64,000 nt of DNA from Algoriphagus aquimarinus (GCF_900112005.1 NZ_FOKK01000009.1:42456-106455); one strand, 5' to 3'; numbered from the stretch's first letter, positions 1 to 8,542 are shown. Made by a program: numbers and translations. Notes: generated by a model from the letters alone, not told the origin.

Positions 1-3
1 TTT

Positions 4-50
4 CCAGCCATTGAAATGGCTGGCTAAGTGATCGTACGTCCCGATGGGAC
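4..50. repeat. Palindromic fragment at window edge
   Basis: Two perfect hairpins lie side by side: CCAGCCATT/AATGGCTGG (4-12 and 15-23, 2-nt loop) and GTCCC/GGGAC (38-42 and 46-50). The second abuts the stop codon of the broken vsr gene. The style resembles the hairpin cluster near 33.3 kb, so this may be the end of a dispersed palindromic element. Neither hairpin has a T-tract on either strand, so a terminator role is unlikely. Confidence 0.5.
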
Positions 51-496
51 TATTTATTAAGCAACCTTCCCCACTCCACTTTCACCTCAAAATCCCAAAA
101 CCGAAAAACTATCCATCCTTTTGATTGATAGTAGTCATTGACTTCCTGATCCCGCTGCATATTCCGTTCGATCTTGGCGATCCAGAATTCACGGTTGGAT
201 TTGATCGTATGTTTTCAGTTGTCCTAATCATAGCCATGCCAGAAGGTGCCGTCTACAAAGATGACGAGTTTGTACATTTTGAGACTGATCTCAAGCTTGC
301 CATAGAGAGGCTTCTTTGGAGTTTTATACCTCACTCCTGCTTGCCATAAGGCTTTCTTTAGAAGCTTTTCTGGCTTGGTATTCTTAGCCCTGATCATAGA
401 CATGTTATAGGACCTGGTCTTGGTAGTGTAGAACCCATTTTCCTCGCAGAATTGGGGGATTGCTATTTTGGGCCGTATGTAGGGTTCATTCTTCAA
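50..496 (-). pseudogene. vsr: Very-short-patch-repair endonuclease (Vsr) pseudogene
   Basis: The reading frame is Vsr-like throughout but carries two in-frame stops. The first part holds the family signature (MSMIRAKNTKPE near residue 33, then FVDGTFWHGYD with the conserved Asp and the WHG zinc/active-site region). TAG at 224-226 and TGA at 215-217 interrupt it. The same frame then continues with family-like sequence (IKSNREFWIAKIERNMQRD) to a natural stop at 50-52. Vsr enzymes nick T:G mismatches made by deamination of 5-methylcytosine and usually accompany a cytosine methylase. No methylase is visible in the window. The start overlaps the upstream XRE regulator gene by 11 bp, as in restriction-modification operons. 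Both stops fit single transitions (TGG to TAG, CGA to TGA), which I infer and have not shown. Confidence 0.85.
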
Positions 497-692
497 ACAG
501 TTCTTTAATGTGAATTTCCAATGCTTCAGCGAGCTTCTCCATTACCTCGAGCGATACATTGCGTTTACCTTGCTCGATGCCCGAGATGTAAGGGCGGTTG
601 AGGCCTGATTTAAGAGCTAACTCCTCTTGTGACAGCTCTTTACCTTTTCTTAGTAACTTTACTTTTTCTCCAAATATCTCTTTTATGTCCAT
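486..692 (-). CDS. XRE-family (controller-like) transcriptional regulator
   Basis: This is a 68-residue protein made of one helix-turn-helix domain (LSQEELALKSGLNRPYISGIEQGKRNVSLE at about residues 19-48; the recognition helix contains NRPYIS). Its length and single-domain build match controller (C) proteins of restriction-modification systems and small phage-type repressors. It is the first gene of a short leftward unit and overlaps the broken vsr gene by 11 bp, which supports an RM origin. The 83-bp gap to the divergent gene contains two perfect palindromes (700-715 and 728-747), the closer one 8 bp from this start codon. Autoregulation is therefore likely, but is inferred. The gene itself looks intact. 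Confidence 0.85.
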   Translation of the reverse strand: MDIKEIFGEKVKLLRKGKELSQEELALKSGLNRPYISGIEQGKRNVSLEVMEKLAEALEIHIKELFEE

Positions 693-699
693 ATATTTT

Positions 700-715
700 G
701 TTTACTATTGTAAAC
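700..715. promoter_or_regulatory. Palindromic operator candidate 1 (XRE regulator)
   Basis: A perfect inverted repeat, GTTTAC-TATT-GTAAAC, lies 8 bp upstream of the XRE start codon in the divergent promoter region. Its size suits binding of an HTH dimer. Binding by the adjacent regulator is inferred. Confidence 0.5.
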
Positions 716-727
716 ATTTAAATTTTT

Positions 728-747
728 TAGTATATTTAGTTATACTA
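728..747. promoter_or_regulatory. Palindromic operator candidate 2 (XRE regulator)
   Basis: A perfect inverted repeat, TAGTATA-TTTAGT-TATACTA, is centred 30 bp (about three helical turns) from the first palindrome. It lies on the side of the rightward gene that starts at 776, so it could control the divergent pair. The half-sites differ from those of 700-715, so different proteins may bind. Confidence 0.4.
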
Positions 748-775
748 ATCACAGCAGCATTTTACTAAAGATATC

Positions 776-1387
776 ATGTACAAAAAACATTTACCTGAAT
801 TGTTGCCAGAAAACTGGAAGCTCAGTGATCTGGATGAAGCCAATGGCTATGCGGAGTTCTTAGGGTTTGACGGTGAGTTTTTGATTTCCATCATGAAACA
901 CCTCGATGAATATCCATCCGATCCCTACTTTCTATGTCTTAACCAAATGAAAGGAATACTGGGTCGATATGATTTTGACAGCCTAGACTGGCCAGAATGG
1001 TTTGAAAACCCAAAAGAGGCGATGGATTCTGCTTTGAAGCTAATAGAATGGATTAATCAGAACTATGCGAATTTTGCTCCGGTAACGCAGTACGTGATGG
1101 TGTCCTTGGGGACTGAGGATAGGATCAATTCAATTTCAAGGCATTTTGATGGATATATAACCGTACAGGAATTTCAAAACAAGAGACTTGTATTCAGAAA
1201 GGTCAACTTGACATGGGGAGCAGCTAATTACTCCGAAGCAGCTTTGAAAGCTATTTCCTTGTTTTACAAAACACAAGGCTTCGATACAGAGAACTTGGTG
1301 GTGGGGTATTTAACCAATGAAAAGTTTCAGTTAATAGAAGACCTAAGGCCTGCTGTATTGGATCAGATAAAACAACGTCCTTTTTGA
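776..1387 (+). CDS. Hypothetical protein, accessory region
   Basis: I do not recognise this 203-residue protein. It has no signal peptide, membrane segment or cysteine pattern. It is rich in acidic and aromatic residues near the N-terminus and reads as a soluble cytoplasmic alpha/beta protein. It is transcribed divergently from the XRE regulator across a gap with two palindromes, and is followed after 19 bp by a second unknown gene, so the two are probably one operon. The context (broken vsr, XRE regulator, repeats on the right) suggests a small accessory or mobile island. A defence or anti-defence role is possible but has no direct support. Confidence 0.7.
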   Translation: MYKKHLPELLPENWKLSDLDEANGYAEFLGFDGEFLISIMKHLDEYPSDPYFLCLNQMKGILGRYDFDSLDWPEWFENPKEAMDSALKLIEWINQNYANFAPVTQYVMVSLGTEDRINSISRHFDGYITVQEFQNKRLVFRKVNLTWGAANYSEAALKAISLFYKTQGFDTENLVVGYLTNEKFQLIEDLRPAVLDQIKQRPF

Positions 1388-1406
1388 AAAGTAAAACCTA
1401 AACTCT

Positions 1407-1850
1407 ATGAAAGCAATTGAAGAAAACCCAATCATGCTTAAGCGAGGTCATTTAGTCAAGTTTCACACACCATATCCTGAAGAAGACCCAAGTCAGTTGT
1501 ACTTACTGTTAGAAGTTAAAGATCATGATCATTTTGATACGCCTTGGGCAGATATTTTGGCATTGGGCACAGGGTTTTCTTTTCCCTCTATCAATATGGT
1601 GAAACTGGAGGATCTGGAAGTGGTGGAATGGGACAGTTTCGAGCTCATAGGACATTATGCCACTGTTGTAACAGAAGAAGGATTGAATGTGTCGGGAAAA
1701 ATAGTCCATATTCTGGAAAATGAGAATAATACAAAACCCCTACAAACCTTGAAGATCCATGTAATGCTAAAAGATGAACGGGGGGAAATGACCGCTGGTG
1801 AGTTGCTGTTGAATGCTTTTAGACAGCAGACTGGAAAAACATATTTTTAA
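1407..1850 (+). CDS. Hypothetical protein, accessory region
   Basis: This 147-residue soluble protein is not recognised with certainty. The N-terminal part (LKRGHLVKFHTPYPEEDPSQ near residue 11, then LYLLLEV) reads like a small beta-barrel. My loose recollection is that similar short proteins occur near Bacteroidota mobile elements; treat that as a hint only. It follows the 203-residue gene by 19 bp and ends about 5 bp before the first palindromic repeat, so the repeat field may supply the 3' end of its transcript. ATG at 1434 (MLKRGH) is an alternative start. Confidence 0.65.
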   Translation: MKAIEENPIMLKRGHLVKFHTPYPEEDPSQLYLLLEVKDHDHFDTPWADILALGTGFSFPSINMVKLEDLEVVEWDSFELIGHYATVVTEEGLNVSGKIVHILENENNTKPLQTLKIHVMLKDERGEMTAGELLLNAFRQQTGKTYF

Positions 1851-1854
1851 AGGA

Positions 1855-2390
1855 TTTGGCTAAAGCCCCATTGTGATTGTTATATTCAATGGGAATGGGC
1901 TGAAGCCACATTCCTATTGATAGCAATGCCAGACCAAAATCGTAGCAGTGCCAAATCAATTCCCTCCAGCTTCAGATGGTGGTTAAAAAAAATTCGGCCA
2001 TCGTTTTCCGGCTTTAGCCTAAGTATTCATTCCACATAGGAATGAGCTGAAGCCCATGAGTATCAAATGGAATCTAAACGACTCCATCGCCCCATTTCTT
2101 TACCAGGCATCAGCAAAGCTATTGGAGGGGTGATCTTGGAAATTTGGCTAAAGCCCTATTGTGATTGTTATATTCAATGGGAATGGGCTGAAGCCACATT
2201 CCTATTGATAGTAATGCCAAACTAAAATCGGAGCAGTGCCCAGTCAATTCCCTCCATCTTCAGATGGAGGTTAAAAAAAATTCGGCCATAGTTTTCCGGC
2301 TTTAGCCTAAGTATTCATTTTACATAGGAATGGGTTGAAGCCACATTCCTATTGATAGCAATGCCGCTGAATATTGGATTTGTGCATGGT
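1855..2390. repeat. Modular palindromic repeat field, left part
   Basis: About 535 bp of non-coding sequence is built from recurring modules: GGCTAAAGCC, the hairpin TAGGAATGGGCT/AGCCACATTCCTA, a CCTCCATCT/AGATGGAGG hairpin followed by an A-run, and TTTTCCGGCTTTAGCC. The TTTTCCGG module recurs at 2004 and 2292, a spacing of 288 bp. The modules are themselves palindromic, like REP/BIME elements. No transposase is present. The field continues beyond the small gene at 2418-2693. Confidence 0.9.
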
Positions 2391-2417
2391 GTTTGAATTT
2401 ATTTATAAAAAGATTGT

Positions 2418-2693
2418 ATGAAGCTTTCAAAAAACAAATTCACTATTCTGACAGCTATTCTCTCTGTTGGAGTGGCAGCATTGGCAAAAGCAGCCGTTGA
2501 TAATCGATATGAGGCATATACTGGGGAACCCGCCCCAAAAAATCCAGAGACTGATGAAGCATCTATAGGGAAAGTGATTCTTTATACCACCCTTACAGCA
2601 GCAATTGGTATCACTGTAAAACTTGTTGTGAGGAAATATTTCACCAAACAGTGGAAAGCATTGGATGGTGAAGTTCCAAAGCATTTGAATTAA
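2418..2693 (+). CDS. DUF4235-family small membrane protein
   Basis: This 91-residue protein has two likely membrane helices (about residues 9-27 and 50-71) separated by a hydrophilic loop with the sequence TGEPAPKNPETDEAS. The order helix, TGE-x-P-x-NP loop, helix is that of DUF4235 proteins, which have no established function. It stands alone between two blocks of palindromic repeats with no operon partner. Its sequence does not resemble the repeats, so it is not an artefact of them. The start codon is the first ATG after an AT-rich leader. Confidence 0.75.
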   Translation: MKLSKNKFTILTAILSVGVAALAKAAVDNRYEAYTGEPAPKNPETDEASIGKVILYTTLTAAIGITVKLVVRKYFTKQWKALDGEVPKHLN

Positions 2694-2769
2694 AAAAGAA
2701 TACTAGTGTCCGCAATGATGCGAGAGGCACTAATTCCTTTACCCTCTCTGGGAGTAGTCAAATTGTCTT

Positions 2770-3545
2770 TTGGCTAAAGCCCCGGTTGGGAATTTTATCT
2801 ACAATTAGGAATGGGCTAAAGCCACATTCCTATTGATAGCAATACCAAACTAACATCCGAGCAGTGCCCAGTCAATTCCCTCCTGCTTCAGATGGAGGTT
2901 AAAAAAAACTGGCCATCGTTTTCCGGCTTTAGCCTAAGTATTCATTTTACATAGGAATGGGTTGAAGCCACATGCCTATTGATAGCAATACCAAACTAAC
3001 TTCCGAGCGCTGCCCAGTCAATTCCCTCCTGCTTCAGATGGAGGTTAAAAAAAACTGGCCACCTTTTTCCGGCTTTAGCCCAAATATTCATGCACATAGG
3101 AATGGGCTGAAGCCCATGAGTATCAACTGGGAAATAAACGACCCCATCCCCCCAATTCTTTACCAAACATCAGCAAAGCTATCGGTAGGGTGATCTTGGA
3201 AATTTGGCTAAAGCCCCATTGTGATTGTTATATTCAATGGGAATGGGCTGAAGCCACATTCCTATTGATAGCAATACCAAACTAAAATCCGAGCAGTGCC
3301 AAATCAATTCCCTCCATCTTCAGATGGAGATTAAAAAAAAATTCTGCCATAGTTTTCCGGCTTTAGTCCAAGTATTCATTTTACATAGGAATGGGCTGAA
3401 GCCACATTCCTATTGATAGCAATGCCAAACTAACATCCGAGCAGTGCCAAATCAATTCCCTCCATCTTCAGATGGAGGTTAAAAAAAACTGGCCATCGTT
3501 TTCCGTCTTTAGCCTAAGTATTCATTTTACATAGGAAAGGAGAGC
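2770..3545. repeat. Modular palindromic repeat field, right part
   Basis: The modules of 1855-2390 continue here. TTTTCC modules lie at 2919, 3065, 3353 and 3499, so the spacings are 146, 288 and 146 bp. The 288-bp form carries an extra block (ending GGGTGATCTTGGAAATTT) that the 146-bp form lacks. The arrangement indicates repeated duplication of two related unit sizes. The field ends about 30 bp from the TonB-receptor stop codon at 3577. Short open frames inside it are by-products of the repeats. Confidence 0.9.
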
Positions 3546-3576
3546 ATAAGCAAAGCACCTAGTTATGTAGCTGCAT

Positions 3577-5997
3577 TTACAGCTTAAACTGTAGCGTCAG
3601 ATACACGCCTCTACCGTCGGAAGGCAGAATTCCGGGCCCTGGATATCCTGTGGCTCTTCGGGTGAAATAGATGGTATTTGTCAAATTGTTTACGGAACCT
3701 TCCAGCTTGAATTTTTGGAATTCATAAGACAAACTCAAATCCAGAATTTGGTATGCTGGAATCAAGCCTACTACTGCCGAAACACCGCCTTCAGTGGCAT
3801 TGGTGGCATCACTAAATTGGTCACTAAGGAAGCTGTATTGTAGGGAGGTTTTGAATTTATCGTAACCCAAAGCTACACCACTTTTGAAGTTGAGTTTGGG
3901 AACAAACTCCACTTGATTGCCTGTGATTCCAGGCACCTCGCTCAGTTTATACTGGGAGTGAATAAGGGCAATATTGGTAAAAACAGATCCTTTCCAAAGC
4001 TTGTTTTCAGGTAGGAAAGTGTTGATGTAATTCCACTCCACATAACTTTCTAGGCCCTTTAGGATGGCTTGCCCTATATTGGTTCTCTGTCTAAGCACTC
4101 TATTGCTTTCGTTGTAATACTGCACTTCCCCAATTCTATTGTTGTAATTCAGATAGAAAAAGCTCAGGTCGTAATTGAGGATTTTTCCCTGATCTGAGCG
4201 AATTCCCAAATCCAAAGAATAGCCTTTTTCATCCTGCAAGTTGGGATCTATGGTCGCGGAGGGATTAGATATCCGCATGTCACTGAAGGTAATGGATCTG
4301 TAATTTTGGGAAATATTGGAATACAGTTCTACCTGCTGCGTAGGCTTGTAGCTGAAACCCAGCCCTCCTATCAGGAAACTTCTGGTACTTGACCTGGACT
4401 CTTCAGTGACTGTTCTATCCAAAATATTGCCGGCAAGATCTTTAAATTCCGTCGCATAATATCCCTCAGATGAGGTTTTGATGTATTCAAATCGTACCCC
4501 TGGAGTTATGGAAAACTGCTCATTGATGAAAAAGATGTTTTCCATAAAAAGAGAGGTATTTCTATTAGGAAACTCATAATCATTGAGCAACTTATTTTCC
4601 CCTGGCACATAGTCAAAATCAGCATCTGATCCTGTGCTACCAAAGCCCTGACTGCTATGGTTATACCCATGGTAATACCTGATGCCCGCAAGTCCTATCG
4701 ATTGAATATTCCCTATCGTGTATCTTTTCAAATATCGAAGTTCTGCTCCCCAGTTTTCGAAATCCCCTTTGATCAAATCTCTTTCCGAGTTGTCGTCTAT
4801 AGTTGCTACACGGTTGGGACGAAAGCCCACAGAATAGCGGTTGGCATTTAAGCCGAAAACTCTAAGATTGATGGAATTACTTTTATTGAATTTATGGTCC
4901 AAATGCAGGGCATAAAGATTCCAATCCACCTGAAACCAGTTTCTCTCCCTGTTGCTTTGTCGGGGATCCTGCAGGTACATCTCATCGGTAAGTCCACCCG
5001 GCTGCTGGGCGAGGTAAGACATCTTGGTGAAATCCACACCCACACTGGTTTTCTCAGAAAGCTGGTAATTGATGTTTGAGTAAAAATTATAGCTCTCAAA
5101 TTGAGAATTCGGTCTCCAGCCCTCCCCTTTTTTGTATTGAAAAAAGGAGTAGTAACTGAGTTTGCCTGCAGTGCCACTGACGCTGGTAAAGGTATTGTAG
5201 AATCCAAAGGAGCCCAGGGTCTGTCTGGCTGTAAGTTCAAACTTTTTATCTTCCACCGGGCGCTTCATCTGGAAGTTGATAAGCCCACCGAATTGAGTTC
5301 CATACTGCAAGGAAGCCGCTCCACGGACGATTTGAATTTTCCCTACACCTTCCAATGGCGGAGTATAATAACTCTCAGGATAGCCCAAGGCATCTGCGCT
5401 AATGTCGTAGCCGTTTTGTCTGGTGTTGAAATTGGAAGAGCGATTGGGATCCAAGCCCCTGCCTCCTATGCTGAGCTGAAGTCCTGCCCCATCATTTTCC
5501 CAGATATTCAAGCCGGCCACTTTGGAATAAGCCTGTCTGGCATTGTTGGTAGATAGGTTTGCTGTCAAATTCTCGGTTAAAATCACCTCAGACTTTTTAG
5601 CTTCATAAAGTCCCATATCATCCACAGAGCGCATTCTGACAAGCCCAAAATCCGACCCTGAATCTGTCACTACCGTTTCGGCTAAGTCTTGGCTTTGGGG
5701 AGTTAATAGGACTTGCAGGGTTTGATCTTTTCCAGAGATAAGCACTTGTATATTTTTATACTGGAAGGATTCACTGGTGAAATGTACCGTATAGGCTCCA
5801 TCAGGAAGCTTATCGAAACTGAATTCTCCTTTCTTATTTACCTCTACCAATTTGGATCCATCATTCAGGTAGACCGTGCATTCTGCAATGATGCTCTGAT
5901 CCTCAGCAGACTTGACAGTTCCGCTCAGTTTGTGCTGAGCCATCAGGATCAGCGGAAACAAGCTTAATATCAGGGTGTTATAAACCTTTAATTTCAT
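3577..5997 (-). CDS. TonB-dependent outer-membrane receptor (FecA-like)
   Basis: This 806-residue outer-membrane receptor probably imports an iron chelate by TonB-driven transport. A signal peptide (ending near LILMAQ, residue 20) is followed by a carboxypeptidase-regulatory-like beta-sandwich (about 21-105), the plug domain (about 120-250, with GLNIWENDGAGLQLSIGGRG) and a 22-strand-type barrel ending in an aromatic C-terminal strand (YLTLQFKL). I place the start at 5997 (MKLKVYN), because upstream residues would put a charged stretch before the signal peptide. This start overlaps the HTTM gene by 20 bp, implying translational coupling. It is the last gene of the DUF4856-imelysin-HTTM-receptor operon. 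An iron substrate is inferred from imelysin and the upstream operator-like sites. Confidence 0.92.
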   Translation of the reverse strand: MKLKVYNTLILSLFPLILMAQHKLSGTVKSAEDQSIIAECTVYLNDGSKLVEVNKKGEFSFDKLPDGAYTVHFTSESFQYKNIQVLISGKDQTLQVLLTPQSQDLAETVVTDSGSDFGLVRMRSVDDMGLYEAKKSEVILTENLTANLSTNNARQAYSKVAGLNIWENDGAGLQLSIGGRGLDPNRSSNFNTRQNGYDISADALGYPESYYTPPLEGVGKIQIVRGAASLQYGTQFGGLINFQMKRPVEDKKFELTARQTLGSFGFYNTFTSVSGTAGKLSYYSFFQYKKGEGWRPNSQFESYNFYSNINYQLSEKTSVGVDFTKMSYLAQQPGGLTDEMYLQDPRQSNRERNWFQVDWNLYALHLDHKFNKSNSINLRVFGLNANRYSVGFRPNRVATIDDNSERDLIKGDFENWGAELRYLKRYTIGNIQSIGLAGIRYYHGYNHSSQGFGSTGSDADFDYVPGENKLLNDYEFPNRNTSLFMENIFFINEQFSITPGVRFEYIKTSSEGYYATEFKDLAGNILDRTVTEESRSSTRSFLIGGLGFSYKPTQQVELYSNISQNYRSITFSDMRISNPSATIDPNLQDEKGYSLDLGIRSDQGKILNYDLSFFYLNYNNRIGEVQYYNESNRVLRQRTNIGQAILKGLESYVEWNYINTFLPENKLWKGSVFTNIALIHSQYKLSEVPGITGNQVEFVPKLNFKSGVALGYDKFKTSLQYSFLSDQFSDATNATEGGVSAVVGLIPAYQILDLSLSYEFQKFKLEGSVNNLTNTIYFTRRATGYPGPGILPSDGRGVYLTLQFKL

Positions 5998-7354
5998 CTT
6001 GAAATGGTAATATCCAATATTTAGGGCGAAATGATTCTTTTTCCTTTGACAGGTCGACAGTTGGGTCAATCAGTGCTTTTCCTATTCTTCCGTTTAGAGA
6101 GACGTAGGTGTCCGCATAGATTTCAGGGTTTTTAAAACCCGCTATTTCATAATGTTCTTTGAGAATATGGGCATACTGCAGCATCATATCCGGCTGTGTT
6201 GCCATCATTTTCTCCTGCTGTGGAGTCAGGAACTCCTTGTTATCCACCTCAATGGTTTTCCCCAACTCATCCTTTACAATGAATGAGGCTGCCCCCATTT
6301 TTTCCATAAGCATAACACGCCAGGAAAATCTATAACCTTCCTCCGTCCAGAACAACTCACCCGGATATAGCAGGTATCTAAAGGGTAAAAGAAGCTGAAA
6401 GGAGAAGAAAATAAGCAGTCCACCTGTTGCAAGATTTTGCTGGAACTTCGAAAAACTATAGGTTCGAACAGGTGTAAGAAAGGAATGGCTAATGGTGAGA
6501 ATTGCAGCTATTTTCCCAATCAGGGCATGGTGAAATCCAGTAGAGAAGAAGATCATTGCCGTCCCTATCATGATGTAAGGGAACATCCCAATCGGAAAGA
6601 GTAGCGAGGTAAGCAAGTGGAAAGTAACCACTGAAAGGAAAGCCAGTTTACGGGTAGGCTTATAGAGCAAGAGAAAAGCTATACTCAAATCATATAGGCA
6701 AGCGATCCAACTGAACAGGTACGCCACCCACAGTTCGTTGAATAATCCTCCAATAAGCGGAATATCATTTTTTGCCGGTAGCCATATTTTCATAGGCAAG
6801 GCATGGAATAACCAGTCAGAGTTCAGCTTGGCTAGCCCGGCATAGAAATACAGGATAACTACTAGCAACCTGATGGAATCAGTGCACCAGCTTGGAATTT
6901 TGTCTGAGTTTATACTGGGTTTTCTCCAGGCATCCACAGAGAAATAGGCATTTGCTGGCAAGAAAATCAGGAGAAAACTGAGCAGTGAGATGAAATAGTA
7001 ATGGTTTAAATAGGTGGTTTTATCCATCAGCTCTATGTAGGTGAAGCTAAGGAAAAACAGCATGCTCGCTCCCCTGTAAAATAGCCCAATGCAGATAAGC
7101 AATGCGGATAGAATCGCCACGATAAAAAGTAGATAAGTATAGGGTCCTAATGGCTTTATCCATTCGAAACCATAAAAAGTGAAATGATGCTTTGGCTCAA
7201 TGTATAGCTGAAAAATCCAGCCCTTGTACCAAAAGCGCAACATACTGATCATCATCAAAACACCAAACATCATCCTGAAAACAGCCAAGGCTGCAGCGGA
7301 TGATGTCTGGTTTAAATAGGATGAAAATGATGTTTTCAGATCAGTCACCATCAT
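5978..7354 (-). CDS. HTTM-domain integral membrane protein
   Basis: This 458-residue protein has roughly ten hydrophobic segments followed by a soluble C-terminal region of about 110 residues (from about 345). The membrane part resembles the HTTM domain shared with vitamin K-dependent gamma-carboxylase. The tail (RFSWRVMLMEK, later WILPFQDE) is typical of the Bacteroidota HTTM proteins. Its reaction is unknown; carboxylase activity should not be assumed. It overlaps the imelysin gene upstream by 14 bp and the TonB-receptor gene downstream by 20 bp. In this family context it probably assists handling or modification of the surface iron-uptake proteins (inference). Confidence 0.85.
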   Translation of the reverse strand: MMVTDLKTSFSSYLNQTSSAAALAVFRMMFGVLMMISMLRFWYKGWIFQLYIEPKHHFTFYGFEWIKPLGPYTYLLFIVAILSALLICIGLFYRGASMLFFLSFTYIELMDKTTYLNHYYFISLLSFLLIFLPANAYFSVDAWRKPSINSDKIPSWCTDSIRLLVVILYFYAGLAKLNSDWLFHALPMKIWLPAKNDIPLIGGLFNELWVAYLFSWIACLYDLSIAFLLLYKPTRKLAFLSVVTFHLLTSLLFPIGMFPYIMIGTAMIFFSTGFHHALIGKIAAILTISHSFLTPVRTYSFSKFQQNLATGGLLIFFSFQLLLPFRYLLYPGELFWTEEGYRFSWRVMLMEKMGAASFIVKDELGKTIEVDNKEFLTPQQEKMMATQPDMMLQYAHILKEHYEIAGFKNPEIYADTYVSLNGRIGKALIDPTVDLSKEKESFRPKYWILPFQDEIKGL

Positions 7355-8468
7355 TGTCTGTGTAAGTGATGGTGATGCTCATGGCTGAAGTCATGTCAAC
7401 CTTAAGAATTCTCACAGCTTTTTGCATCTCCTGATACACCTTAACCATGGCATCATTATCAGTTTCTATTTGATAGTAATAATCATCCGATAAGGCTTCA
7501 ACAAGATTTTCTATAATTGAAAATTGCTCATTGATGTATTCCGATAGTAATTTTCCAGTGCTAGGATCTTTTGCATCAATTGAATTCAAATAGGACTTCA
7601 AGGATGGTCCTTGTTTTCCATTTGCAATTCCATTGAAAAAATTGCTGAAAGCTAGCTGAGCGGTCTTAGCTAATTTCCCTGAAATGTCTTTTTTGTAATA
7701 AGCTTCCACTTTATCAGGATTTGGAGTGCCTGCACTGGCAATTGTTGCTCCTGAAGGAATACCAAATTTCCCGCTTCTCACATGTCTCTCATAATAAAGC
7801 ACATAAGCATTCACCAGGGAGGCAGTGGATGAACCTATATCCAAACCGGTTCGACTGATAAAATCTGCTTTTGCAGTTCCCTTCCAATCAGAGATGACCT
7901 GATCTAACAGGGTATTCATTCTGGACACAAGCACATTTACATAAGAAAGTCTCTGTGCTCCTTTTTCTGAGTCTTGATAAAAGGCAAGGATGTTTTCGTC
8001 TTGAGCTGCTACTCCATTGAGAAGGAAATCCAAAGCTGGAAATCCTTGCTGGGCATAAGCGGAGGGCAGGTTTAGATTGGCAGTACCTGAATTGATGTTG
8101 TTCTGAATTCCGGCTACATCCGCAGGATAGATATTATAGAAACTTCTCAGGGTGTATTTCTCAGCAGGTCCTACCTCATACATTTCTACATTCTGCCAAG
8201 AGATATAAGCTTCAGTCCAGGAGGTTCTAAAAGCCGATAGGCTAGCCTCAGTGGGATTGGTGGTGAATTCTTCTGCACTGATCACCATAGCCTGCAGATC
8301 CTTGTCAAACTCAGCGTAAGAAGGAAGAATCAATTCCTCTACCCAGAAAGTCAGCATTTCTTTTCGGTCATTGGAAACGTCCGGCTGAGTGATCTTCTCG
8401 GTAGAATCTACGCAGCTACTCATGGCAGCCAAAAGCAGAAATAGAATTAGAACCTTATTATTTTTCAT
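7341..8468 (-). CDS. Imelysin-family periplasmic lipoprotein
   Basis: This 375-residue lipoprotein (lipobox MSSC, Cys19) has the all-helical imelysin fold linked to iron uptake (IrpA/EfeO relatives). Recognisable stretches are FWVEELILPSYAEF, the SWTEAYISWQNVEMYEVGP region near residue 84 and YERHVRSGKFGIPSG near 226. The position where many imelysins carry GxHxxE reads GFPALDFLLNG, so the His and Glu of the proposed metal site are replaced. It may bind a chelate or partner protein and not a bare metal. It sits between a DUF4856 lipoprotein and the HTTM gene, with 74 bp to the former and a 14-bp overlap with the latter. Confidence 0.88.
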   Translation of the reverse strand: MKNNKVLILFLLLAAMSSCVDSTEKITQPDVSNDRKEMLTFWVEELILPSYAEFDKDLQAMVISAEEFTTNPTEASLSAFRTSWTEAYISWQNVEMYEVGPAEKYTLRSFYNIYPADVAGIQNNINSGTANLNLPSAYAQQGFPALDFLLNGVAAQDENILAFYQDSEKGAQRLSYVNVLVSRMNTLLDQVISDWKGTAKADFISRTGLDIGSSTASLVNAYVLYYERHVRSGKFGIPSGATIASAGTPNPDKVEAYYKKDISGKLAKTAQLAFSNFFNGIANGKQGPSLKSYLNSIDAKDPSTGKLLSEYINEQFSIIENLVEALSDDYYYQIETDNDAMVKVYQEMQKAVRILKVDMTSAMSITITYTDNDGD

Positions 8469-8542
8469 CGTTATGCTTTGTCAGAAATGAAAAAGTATCG
8501 ACCCAGTAAATAGGCCGATACATTTTTGGAAATCTTTATTTA

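Noticed and set aside
125-349. Plus-strand open frame opposite the vsr remnant
   Set aside because: It lies antisense to sequence that encodes Vsr-like residues on the minus strand, so it is a shadow.
2972-3193. Open reading frame of 73 codons inside the repeat field
   Set aside because: It is made wholly of the palindromic modules and recurs with the repeat phase; it has no independent coding signature.
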